A stretch of 64,000 nucleotides of DNA from an uncultured Parabacteroides sp. (GTDB taxonomy: Bacteria > Bacteroidota > Bacteroidia > Bacteroidales > Tannerellaceae), in contig CAKUZF010000002.1 in the NCBI GenBank assembly GCA_934718155.1, positions 1-64,000 of the forward strand, written 5' to 3'. This document shows, in pieces, positions 50,534 to 60,100 of this stretch. Each line of letters starts with the position of its first letter. The first letter of the stretch is position 1. The translations under genes were made by a program, and so were the position numbers. The notes beneath the pieces were generated by a model, which was not told the DNA's origin, ran no database searches, and worked only from the letters and a program-made list of their open reading frames with translations.

Positions 50534-51400
50534 ATGAGACTGAACAAGGATGACATTTACAGCTTATTGGGCACGTTAGGCTTCCACTGCGCGCTTCTTG
50601 CGATACTGTGGTTCACCGTGTTGCGCACCGAAATACCCGACGAGGATGGAGGCATCTTAGTCAACTTCGGCAACGTGGATGCCGCCGCTGGCCAATTTGA
50701 GCCCAAATACACCGGAGTGGAGCCTCCCCAGGAGACAACCACCCCTCCCCCGCCTGAGCCCACCCCGCAGGAGGTGGTTCCGAAGCAGGAGATGATCACG
50801 CAAGATGTTGAAGAGAGCGTGAACATCGAGCAAGAGGCCAAAAAGAAGAAAGAGGCCGAGGAAAAGAAGCGCAAACGCGAGGCGGAGGAAAAGAAACGCA
50901 AGGAAGCCGCCGAACAGGAGCGCATCCGCAAAGAGAAAGAGGCCGAGCAGAAACGCCTTGCCGAGGAAAAACGAAAGAAAGAGCAGGCCATCAGCAACAA
51001 GGTGGCAGGCGCGTTCGGCATCGGAAGCGCCGCCGGCAACAGCCAGGGCGACGCCGCTTCGGGCACAGGCAACCAAGGCAGCCCCTTCGGCAACTCCGAC
51101 CATGGAGCCAACGAGGGCGTAGGAGGCTACGGCTCGTTCAACCTCAACGGACGCTCGATCGGCTCGGGAGGCTTGCCGCGCCCCGCCTACACCATCCAGG
51201 AGGAGGGCCGCATCGTGGTCAACATCACCGTCGACCCCAAGGGAAACGTAATCTTCGCCGAAGTGGGCAGAGGCACCAACATCGACAACGCCTCGATGCG
51301 ACGAAGCGCTTTGGAGGCAGCCCGCAAGGCTAAGTTCAACCAAATTAGCGGAGCGAACAACCAAAGCGGAACCATTACATACGTTTATAAATTTAAATAA
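50534..51400 (+). CDS. tonB: TonB energy-transducing protein
   Basis: A 288-residue protein spanning the periplasm: N-terminal membrane helix (LGTLGFHCALLAILWFTVLR), a Pro-rich part (PPQETTTPPPPEPTPQEVVP), a highly charged Lys/Glu helix (about 105-155, with KKKKEAEEKKRKREAEEKKR), a Gly/Ser/Asn linker, and a C-terminal TonB/TolA-type domain (GRIVVNITVDPKGNVIFAEV, ending TITYVYKFK). The gene order exbB-exbD-tonB fits. The low-complexity charged helix could equally suit TolA, but no tolB or pal is near. Confidence 0.9.
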   Translation: MRLNKDDIYSLLGTLGFHCALLAILWFTVLRTEIPDEDGGILVNFGNVDAAAGQFEPKYTGVEPPQETTTPPPPEPTPQEVVPKQEMITQDVEESVNIEQEAKKKKEAEEKKRKREAEEKKRKEAAEQERIRKEKEAEQKRLAEEKRKKEQAISNKVAGAFGIGSAAGNSQGDAASGTGNQGSPFGNSDHGANEGVGGYGSFNLNGRSIGSGGLPRPAYTIQEEGRIVVNITVDPKGNVIFAEVGRGTNIDNASMRRSALEAARKAKFNQISGANNQSGTITYVYKFK

Positions 51401-51411
51401 GAGAGAATCAG

Positions 51412-51957
51412 ATGAAGAAAGCGATCGTATTCTTAGCCAACGGCTTCGAGGAGATGGAGGCCACAGGCACCATCGACATCCTGCGCCGTGGCGGCGTAGA
51501 GGTCAGCATCGTCAGCATCAACAGCGGCCGCGAGGCGGTCGGTGCGCACGGCATGACCTACGTAGCCGACCAGACTCTTGCCGAGGCCAACTGCGCCGAG
51601 GCGGACGCATTGATCCTGCCCGGCGGAATGCCCGGAGCGACCAACCTCAACGAGTGCCAGCCGCTGCGCCAGCTGCTCACCGCCCACTTCGAGCAGGGCA
51701 AGCTGGTTGCCGCCATCTGCGCCGCCCCCCTTGTGCTGGGCAGCTTAGGCTTCCTGAAGGGCCGTCGCGCCACCTGTTATCCCGGATTCGAGGATCAACT
51801 TACGGGAGCCGTCGCCACAGGTGAGGCCGTCGAGGTAGACGACAACGTCATCACCGGCAAAGGCCCCGGCTTAGTCTTCAACTTCGGACTGGCCCTCGTG
51901 GCCTGCTTGCAAGGCGTTGAGGCGGCCGACGAAGTGGCCGCTGGCATGCTTTTATAA
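51412..51957 (+). CDS. DJ-1/PfpI superfamily protein (YajL/ThiJ-like)
   Basis: A 181-residue cytoplasmic protein of the DJ-1 family (relatives include YajL, glyoxalase III and deglycase-like proteins). The conserved nucleophile is Cys103 in LVAAICAAPLVLGS, paired with Glu in GFEEMEATGTIDIL; PGGMPGATNL and a Pro-Gly-rich GKGPGLVFNFGLAL are also family parts. Likely role is protection against oxidative or carbonyl damage, but the reaction is not determined. It starts 11 bases after tonB and ends overlapping menA by 6 bases in convergent orientation. Confidence 0.9.
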   Translation: MKKAIVFLANGFEEMEATGTIDILRRGGVEVSIVSINSGREAVGAHGMTYVADQTLAEANCAEADALILPGGMPGATNLNECQPLRQLLTAHFEQGKLVAAICAAPLVLGSLGFLKGRRATCYPGFEDQLTGAVATGEAVEVDDNVITGKGPGLVFNFGLALVACLQGVEAADEVAAGMLL

Positions 51958-52842
51958 TTGCGAGCAAAGCAACAAGCAAAGCAACAGCGAGAAGAGGAAC
52001 ACATTGCGAGCCGTATGCCCCAACGTGGCATTCAAGGCTCGCCCCTCTCGCTCGCGCAACTCCCGCCAAGTAGCCACAAAGAGGGCGAAGAAACCACCAA
52101 ACAACGCCGTGATCCAAAGCGGAGCCTGCAGCAAGAGCGGCATAACCAGCAACAAAGCGATCAATCCATTCACCGCATAAGCCACAAGGCCAAAGCATCG
52201 GCCGAAAAGCACGATCGTCGTTTGCTTCCGAGCGGCCCTGTCCTGCGCATAATCCCGATAATTATTCACGATCAGGATATTCGCCGAAAGAAACCCCACC
52301 GCCAACGAAAGCAGGAAAGCCAATAGCGAAAACCGCAACGCCTGCACGTAATAGGTGAAACAGACGGGCACGACACCATAAAACAGCACAACACACACAT
52401 CGCCCAGCCCGTTATAGGCCAGCGGGAAAGGACCCGCCGAATAGGCCAGCACACAAAGGGCGATCGCCACACCTACGCCAATCAGCCACCATCCGCCATA
52501 GAACAACAGGAAACACCCCAACAGGCAAGAAAGGCCCAACGCCACGAAGGTGCCGATCAGCATCGCCTTAGGCGTAATCCAGCCTTGCGCTACGGCACGC
52601 TCCGGCCCCAAGCGATCGGCCCCGTCGGCTCCTTTCTTAAAGTCAAAATAATCGTTGGCGAAATTACTCGCAATCTGCGCCAGCAACGCCACGCCTACGC
52701 AAAGCAACGACGGGATCCATTGAAACGCTCCGTCTCTGTAAGCCAAGGCACAAGCCAGCAACACCGGACTCAACGAAGCCGGCAACGTACGTGGGCGAGC
52801 CGCCTCCAGCCAAGCCCGTCTTAACGATTTTTGATTTGTCAT
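51952..52842 (-). CDS. menA: 1,4-dihydroxy-2-naphthoate polyprenyltransferase
   Basis: Inner-membrane UbiA-family enzyme of menaquinone synthesis that attaches the isoprenoid tail to dihydroxynaphthoate. 296 residues with eight to nine membrane helices; the Mg-diphosphate motif is ASNFANDYFDFKKGADGADR, and the second aspartate motif NYRDYAQDRAARKQT. MenA is favoured over other UbiA members by the N-terminal AARPRTLPASLSPVL. The ATG at 52842 was used. Other men genes are not adjacent. A minus-strand CAAAAGTA box is at 52880-52887. Confidence 0.92.
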   Translation of the reverse strand: MTNQKSLRRAWLEAARPRTLPASLSPVLLACALAYRDGAFQWIPSLLCVGVALLAQIASNFANDYFDFKKGADGADRLGPERAVAQGWITPKAMLIGTFVALGLSCLLGCFLLFYGGWWLIGVGVAIALCVLAYSAGPFPLAYNGLGDVCVVLFYGVVPVCFTYYVQALRFSLLAFLLSLAVGFLSANILIVNNYRDYAQDRAARKQTTIVLFGRCFGLVAYAVNGLIALLLVMPLLLQAPLWITALFGGFFALFVATWRELREREGRALNATLGHTARNVFLFSLLLCLLLCSQL

Positions 52843-52865
52843 TTCCAATATTATTATTACTTTTG
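52835..52865 (+). promoter_or_regulatory. Promoter of the small lipoprotein gene
   Basis: TTTG (52835-52838) and TACTTTTG (52858-52865), spacer 19 bases. The -33 element lies at the start of the divergent menA. Confidence 0.6.
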
Positions 52866-52936
52866 CCGAAAAATTTAGACAAAAGTACGAAACAAAAGCA
52901 CACGCTCACTTGTTTCAAGAAGAAAATTAGAAGAAG

Positions 52937-53338
52937 ATGCTCCGTTGGATCGTTACATTCAGCCTTTTTCTGAGCCTGTTTTGCGCAGGATGCGACACAG
53001 ACCAGAAAGCCTCGGATAACATAGAGTCTATCCGAACGGAGTTTTGCACGCAACAAAACAGCACCGACACCGAGCGACAGATCGTCACACTGGCCGACGC
53101 CTTGCAGCACAACCATGCGCTCGCTCCCCGTCGCACCGCTTCGTGTGGCAACCCAACCCTGCTCATCTTGCGTCAACTAAAGATTATGGAGAAGCACCTG
53201 CAAACGCATGGTTTGCTGTGGCTTAACCAACTCCATCGTCTTTCACAGCATAGAAACCAAACCCTTCAAAACCTACTTTCTTGTTTGGTTTTCCGCGAGG
53301 GGCAACACCTATTGACCCTCCGGAAGCTCGTTCTTTAG
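52937..53338 (+). CDS. Small lipoprotein of unknown function
   Basis: Not recognised. A 133-residue protein with a lipoprotein signal (MLRWIVTFSLFLSLFCAGCD, lipobox ending in the Cys at 19) and a hydrophilic, His/Gln/Leu-rich mature part (for example QLKIMEKHLQTHGLLWLNQL). It has a good promoter and stands divergent to menA. A small hairpin (GGTATG/CATACC, 53358-53376) follows the stop without a T run. Confidence 0.65.
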   Translation: MLRWIVTFSLFLSLFCAGCDTDQKASDNIESIRTEFCTQQNSTDTERQIVTLADALQHNHALAPRRTASCGNPTLLILRQLKIMEKHLQTHGLLWLNQLHRLSQHRNQTLQNLLSCLVFREGQHLLTLRKLVL

Positions 53339-53430
53339 TGATTCTAAGGGCTTGGTATGCCCAGGCCCATACCCCTACGTGGCGTTTAGTATCATTATTT
53401 TATTAATCATTTTATCACTAAAGAATAACT

Positions 53431-53640
53431 ATGACAACTCATAAATCACAGAAGAACTATGTCTTTTTCTATATTGCACTAATTATCGCAGGTTGCGTAT
53501 TCGCATGCAGCAACATCATTGGTAACGATTACATTAAGTTATTGGTCGTAATGGCGGCGTTGTGCTACGGCCTCTTCGGCATACTGAAAGGCCTCAGCCA
53601 CCCCTCTAAAGAGGTAGAATCAACCGAACCCAATGTATAA
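53431..53640 (+). CDS. Small two-helix membrane protein, 69 residues
   Basis: Not recognised. Two hydrophobic segments are visible (FFYIALIIAGCVFACSNII and LLVVMAALCYGLFGILKGL), so it is probably an inner-membrane hairpin. Its last codons overlap or nearly touch the next small gene, and both have similar length and layout, so they may work together. Confidence 0.6.
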   Translation: MTTHKSQKNYVFFYIALIIAGCVFACSNIIGNDYIKLLVVMAALCYGLFGILKGLSHPSKEVESTEPNV

Positions 53641-53662
53641 ACCTTTTCAAAGACTTAATGTT

Positions 53663-53848
53663 ATGCGTATCAATAAAGATTTGACAGATGCACTGCTGAT
53701 GGTTGCCTGCATTTGCCTCGTACTGATCAGTACAACCAACTATAGCGAACCTTATACCAAGACTTGCCTGATGGCAGTCACCGGATTCGTAGCTTTCGTT
53801 TGCGGCATACTCCGCTACGTGGTCGCTCCGAGGCAAAAAAGAAGGTAA
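53663..53848 (+). CDS. Small two-helix membrane protein, 61 residues
   Basis: Not recognised. Two hydrophobic segments (LLMVACICLVLISTTN and LMAVTGFVAFVCGILRYVV), a short basic tail (RQKRR). The frame is also open from an ATG at 53633 that overlaps the previous stop by 8 bases; the shorter start gives an N terminus like that of its neighbour. A strong terminator follows after 38 bases. Confidence 0.6.
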   Translation: MRINKDLTDALLMVACICLVLISTTNYSEPYTKTCLMAVTGFVAFVCGILRYVVAPRQKRR

Positions 53849-53885
53849 TTAGCTAAGCCGAAAATCTGGGACTTAACTATAAAGG

Positions 53886-53928
53886 GAGAAGCCGATGGTT
53901 CAAAAATGCCATCGGCTTCTCTTATTTT
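53886..53928 (+). terminator. Strong rho-independent terminator
   Basis: GAGAAGCCGATGG and CCATCGGCTTCTC form a perfect 13-bp stem around a 10-base loop, followed by TTATTTT. Closes the run of small membrane-protein genes. Confidence 0.95.
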
Positions 53929-53961
53929 CAGAAGGGCAACGAATAAAAAAGGCCATCGGCA

Positions 53962-54093
53962 TTCGCGCAAATTTTGTTGCCCGTGCCGATAAATTTTGTT
54001 GCCCGTCGTTTTTTACGCCGTTGCCCGTGGTTTTTTACGCCGTTGCCCGTGGTTTTTCACGCCGTTGCCCGTGGTTTTTCACGCCGACGGCCG
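53962..54093 (-). repeat. 22-bp modular tandem array, copy 2 (inverted)
   Basis: Six units at an exact 22-base period; GTTGCCCG cores start at 53976, 53998, 54020, 54042 and 54064, and a variant GACGGCCG at 54086. Read on the minus strand the order is one CGGCCGTC unit, three GTGAAAAACCA/GTAAAAAACCA-type units with one variation, then two AAAATTT-type units: the same order as copy 1 on the plus strand. It lies just downstream of sprA and after the small-protein terminator. Confidence 0.9.
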
Positions 54094-54144
54094 TGGTTAT
54101 TTCGCCCTATCCCCACTGAAGCTAAAAACCTAAGAAAGAACTGA

Positions 54145-57100
54145 TTATTGAGCCAACGAGAAACGCAGGCTGATGCCGTAGTTCGAATTGGAAGTAGGAT
54201 AGGCCGATGTGGAAACAATCGGCTCGCTGATCTGCAAATCATAGAAGGCTCGGAAAGTAAGCGAGCGGCTGATGCCATAATCAGCCGAGAACTGGATGGT
54301 CTTGGCGATGTTGCCACTCGTAGCCTGCGTCAGCCCATCCTCAATCTTACGGATGAGCGACATCATCTTGCGGTAAGAGAAGTCGAGACGCACCGTCAGA
54401 TCGTTGCTGAAATTGTTCACCTTCTTTCGCTTCAGCACCTTGTTGAACTCCGTCATCTTATAACCCAAACCGATCACAAACTCGTTGGAGTTCGACTCAA
54501 CGAGCTGATAAGAGGATATATTAAGGTTCAGATTGCGGGTCTTGCGCAGCTCCAACTTACCGGTCACGTTGTTGAGCAACGTGGCATCCACACCAAACAA
54601 CGGACTGAAACCCTCGGTGATGCTGACGGCCGAGATGTCGTAGGGCGACGAGGGCGTAGGATTGCCCGTCAGCACATCGCGGATGTAGCCCAAACCATCC
54701 TGCCCCGCATCCACCCAGTCGAGGAACGAAGAGAAGGCTCCCACACTGTAAGAGCAACGATACTGATGATTAAGAGTCATACTCTTAAAGTATTTCTTAA
54801 CCAACGGGATACGCGTTAGGCCATCGTAGGTAATGCGCCAGTTGGGCAGCAAGCTGCGCACCGAGGGGAAAGCCGTCAGGCCAATCTTCGACGGGTTCTT
54901 GCCAGTATAGGCGGCCAGGAAGGCGGGTATCAACACGTCGGTCGAATTGAGACTCACGTCGCCCCCTTGATAGGTCTCGCCCGACACCACATGCCCCGCC
55001 AAGAATCCCTTGGCCGGATAGGGCGTGCCTATGTAGGCCCGCTCCAAGCGCTCGGCGATGACAGCGCGGTTGGCCAGGAACGTGTCGAACACCTTCGATG
55101 CATAGCCATTCTTGGCATTGCCCCCGCTTTTGAACGCGGAACTGATGGCAACGGTGGTCATCGTGAAGTTTCCTCCCAGCTTTCGAGGCATACCCTCCTG
55201 CATATAATAAATATCGGTGCTGCGTGTATCCACACGGTTAGCCGTCAGGTCGATCTTTAAGCCAGAGAGCGGCTCCAGATTGGCGCGGATATTGAGATTC
55301 TTCGCACTGCTGATCATGGCCGGGGTCGTCATATTCTCGCTATGGATAAGCCATCCGCGCTCATCGGCATCAGTAATGAACGATTCCCTGACTCCACCGA
55401 ACGCGAAGCCCAATCCGGGAGCCAACGAGCCCAACTTCGTCTGTCCGAAGATATCACCCACACTGGGCGAATAGCCCGGCAGCATCATACCATCTACAAC
55501 GGAGTACTGCACGTTCAAGCGGCGCAGCATCATGAGGAAGCGGCTGCTATATTCGGCGATGTTGACCAACGTGCCCTCCAGCTTATCGGGGCCTGGATAG
55601 ACGGTGAGTTGCAGATGAGCCGTGTCGCGATTCAGAATCTGGATCTCGGCGAAGTTGACCACCTTGAACTTAACCGCGTAAAGTTTGCCATCGGCCCCAC
55701 GGGCACGAATGTGCAACTTCTTGGTGAAAAGTCCGTGATTGACCGTCGTAGCGCTATCGGTGTTCAACTGTATCTCTTTCTCAAACTTCAGGTTCTTCTT
55801 CTCAGCCTTCTTTTTCTGTTCGCGCTGGTTTCGCTGATTGGCACGGCTGGTGTTTTGGAACTTCTGATTGATCTTCTTCAAGTATTTGTTCTTGTTGTAA
55901 AGCGAAGTCAGATTGAAGCTTCCCTGCCAGTTCATCTGCCGTTGGTTCTTGATGATGTTGCCCGTCGAAAGCTCGGCGCTGGCCACCTCGGCGCCTTTGT
56001 CCCAGTTGTAGGTGGCGTTGTAAGTGAGCGAACTGTTCACCCAGTCGAGTGCAGGGATGTATTGCAACGGCATGTTCCAAGTAACGTTGAAGGTCTGGTC
56101 GTACTTCAAAGGCGTGCCCAAATCGCGAATGCTCTGCTTCACGGAGTCTTTCCAAACCTGGTAGTCGTCGGGGTTCAGCTTCTTGTTCACCTGCACATTA
56201 GGCTCCTCGATACGAGCGTTCGTACCCGAGGTGAAAGTAACGTTTAGGTTGTTAGTGAAATCCCAGCGCAGGCTAAAAGCCCTATCCCACAAGAAATTGT
56301 GGCTAAACGAAAGCAACTGGTTGCCACCGCCCGTCGTATTCGTCAAGTCGCGCAGCTTGATCTCGTAATAGTTGCGCATCATGGCCGTTTGGAAACTGAT
56401 GTTCGAAGGCAGGTAGTTCAAGGCAAACTGCTTCGCATACTTCGTGTAGCCGTTGGTTTTCTTCAGTTTCTCGAAGGGGCGGAACGGTTTCGCATAGGGC
56501 GTATAGTTATAGGCGAAGTTGCCTCGATAATCTTTCGTAGTCTCATACTCCGTCTCGGGGCTATGCTTGCTGTTCTCGCTATACGAATAGCCCATCGAGA
56601 AGTTTGCCGGATCGTAAGGCATTGGGTTCTTGCTCTTGATGTCGACCTTCATGTTGTTGACCGCCAAACTCTTTATGCGAGTTTGCTCGATGGAATAGTT
56701 GCGGATGGAGTCCTTCTCGGCCTTGGTTTCAACGGCATCCAAGGCGTCATCCATTCGAATGTCTTGGTTCAATGGGTCATACTCAGGCGTAATAGTCTCT
56801 TTAGAGTACGTATAATAGAAGGGGATGCTAACCTTGGCCTTCTCGGGGAAGAGCTTGCCCAGCTCGATGTTCGTAGCTATGCTATACTGCGAGAAATCGT
56901 CCATTCGACGCTGCGAAAGCGATTGATCGAGCGCGCCGAAGCCCGCCGTCTCGATGTGGCCACTCAGGTTGACCGTTCCCAAATCAGAAAGAGCCACGTT
57001 GAGGTTGGCCTTCGCGGCCCAACCGCCTCGCTCATCAAAATCGGTCAGACGCAACTCATTGACCCACACCTCTCCGCTCTTGACCGAATTGCTGTTATTG

Positions 57101-60100
57101 CGCACACCGATCATGATCACTTTCACCTCGGCCAAGCTTGGGTTTCCGACGATGCTCACACGGTTGCGTGTGTTATCCGGGTCGTTCTTTGAATACACCT
57201 TAGTGTAGCTCACGTTGCCTTGCCCCTGCCGCTTCATCTTGTTACGCTCCAGCTTGAGGTTGGTCAACGTTTCCAACGAGAAATCCAGCTTGTTCTTCAG
57301 CGGCCAAACCTTCTCCTGGTCGGCACTGTTGTTCGTATTATAAAGAATGGAGCTATGGGGAGTCAGTTCCATTGGCACCTCATACTCATAGTAGTTGTTC
57401 TTATAGTCAGAACCCAAACGGATGAAAACAGAGAAATCGCCATTCGAGAGGCTGCTCTCGTCTTCAATCGGAGCTTCCGCATGGGTGAAGAGCTGCATAC
57501 GCTTGTAGCGACGCAGGTCGTAGGCGGTAGATTTATACACCGCACGAGCGTCGGCAGGCGAGAGATTCGTCACCTTCATCGAGAGAGCCTGCTCGTTTTG
57601 CTGCAAGAGCTGCGGCTGACTGGAGTCGAGCATACGTGTTACGCCCGGCGGCAACACATAGTTGACCGGCTGACGCTGGCCATTCTCTTCGATATTAATA
57701 GAGGAAACGACCAACTCGGCATTGGTTTTAGGCGGAATCTGCGGATTGGAAAGATCCTGCGTATAAGTGCGCCAATCGCCACGCACCAACTCGAACGAGC
57801 CGAAACGCAAAACCGTAGAATCGCGGAAACCCGTCATATACATACGCATGAAACGGATTGTCTTGAAATCGCGAATAGCACCGATGGTCTTATCATAGCT
57901 CTTAACGGGTATCTTAAACAGATACCACTTCACCTGCGCCCGATCGCCATTCATCAGCGACACCTCCGGGGTACGTACGTCTACGATGTTATTCAAGCCA
58001 ACTTGCAGATCCTTCGGACGCAGAGACACTTTATATTCGAAATACTTCTCCGTCTCGTTGAGGGTGTTGTCGCCGTTGATATCCTCCACGTCCGGAGTGC
58101 TCTTGCCCGCTGTCGCGTAACGCTGATCCGACTCGGCCGAATTGCCCTCCGTTCCGTTATAGCGCTTATAACGTTCCAAGACACTCAGCTGTTGCAGGTC
58201 GTAGTCCTCGCCACGGTAATAATGATAGTTATCTCCTGCGGGATCGTTGAAAGGCGAAAATGGATCCTCCATCATACGAGCGATGGTCTCGCCCGAGAGT
58301 TTCGCCCGCAGCTTGTCTAAGTATTCCACATAGGTGGGGAAGGAAAGCTCCTCGTCAGTGGAAAGACCGTTGAGACCCACATCCTGCAACTTACGATTGT
58401 TGGCATCGAAAGCATATCCCGTACTCTGAATGCGAGGCACTTTACCCCAAATCGTGGTATCTACCTTCGACATATCGCCATCCACTGGCAGACCATTCTC
58501 GAAGAACTTCTTCTCATCCTTCAAAATATCTTCCGACAACTCACCCAAGTTGAAATAAAGATCTCCGCCTTCAGCGGCTGGCTTATCCAGATAGGGGTCC
58601 ATCAACCAAAACTCAATGTACTCATAGTTGGCCGACTCTAAGTCGCTGGGTTCAATCTTGCGCATGATACCACCCCAACGCTTCTCCGGTTCACTCAAGG
58701 AGCCATCGGGATTGATTCGCTCCGCATCAAGGTTGTAGGGTCCACGCTGGTTCGGATAGAAAGCGAGGTTCAAGACGGAGAGGGTGGTGTTATCGTTAGT
58801 TCCCAGCTCCTTATTCGGGTAGATTTCCTTATAACCCACGCCACGAGTCTCATGCTTCGAGAGATCATCAGGCGTGAGGTGCCGTGGACGAGAAGAGGAG
58901 TTCTTGCGGGTAAAGATACCATCTACAGTGTACCAGGCCAAAAGGGCACGGTTGCTACCATACGAGATGTCGTTCACACGGCTTGCTTCGGGAAATTTAG
59001 CGTCCACACCGTCCTCATAAGGGGTGCTGGCCAAGCTCCACGCATAAGGATTCAACAGATCCATACCGCTTTGGGTGGATTCAAAGTCATCCAGATAGGA
59101 ATATCCTCCCGTGTATTCATTCTCATAGTGACCTGCCACCAAATTAGCGAATTCTGCATTGAAAGAGACCTGACTCGGTTTCGTAAGGGTGAGCAGGGGC
59201 AATTTATCGAACACATTCGTCAGCCATTGGCTTTCCGACTTGTAAGAGGCATTCAAACCCCACAAGGTGTTCTTAATCGACTCTTCGCCCATAGTGGTCT
59301 TCACGGTCATCGGCATCTCAGACATGTGCATCATCGTCGCTCCCAGCGTAAAGTCTTTCGAGAACTGATAGTTCAAATCCAAGCCCACCATCGTCTTTCT
59401 CTGCATGTTGAACGTTGATTGATTCTCCAAGGATACACTAACGGGTGTACCACTGGCTATGATGCTCTCATTGAGGATCGTCACTCGTCCTAAGTTATAA
59501 TCGACGGTATAGTCAACATTCTCTGTCAAGACGGCACCTCCTGCCGTTACACGAACAGACCCTCGAGCCACATTGGTGGCGCCCAAGTCCAACTCGGCAC
59601 CCGAAGAAGCTTTGTATTCTCCGCTCAAGAGGAATTTGTTCTTCTCAGCAATCTGACGAGCCACCGTCAAGGTTGAATCATACAGCTCTTGGAAGACATA
59701 CTTCTCGGCATAGATGGGGCCAACCTGTTCACGCAATTTCGATCCGAAAGGCTCCACGCAAGGGAAGATCACCTTTCCTGTCTCCGACAGAATGGTATAC
59801 CCCTCCACAAAATCAAAGAATCCATCAGGATTCGGATTGCTATAGCTATCCAGTCGGTCAAGACCTAACACACGAATCAGAAGTTGGTTAGCCGTGTTGC
59901 CTTCGGGCAGGTAATTGACGTAGGTACCAGTGGAGTCGCTCTGATACATAACGTTGAGCTTAAACTTTTCCTTCTGCACAGAGTAAGCGCCCAAAGAGTA
60001 AACATTTTTCATCATCAAGTCCCAATAGCGCATATCGGGCGACATAGTCGTACCTTTCAGCAACTTAACGTAGAGGCAGTCGGTCGTATTCTCTTTATTA

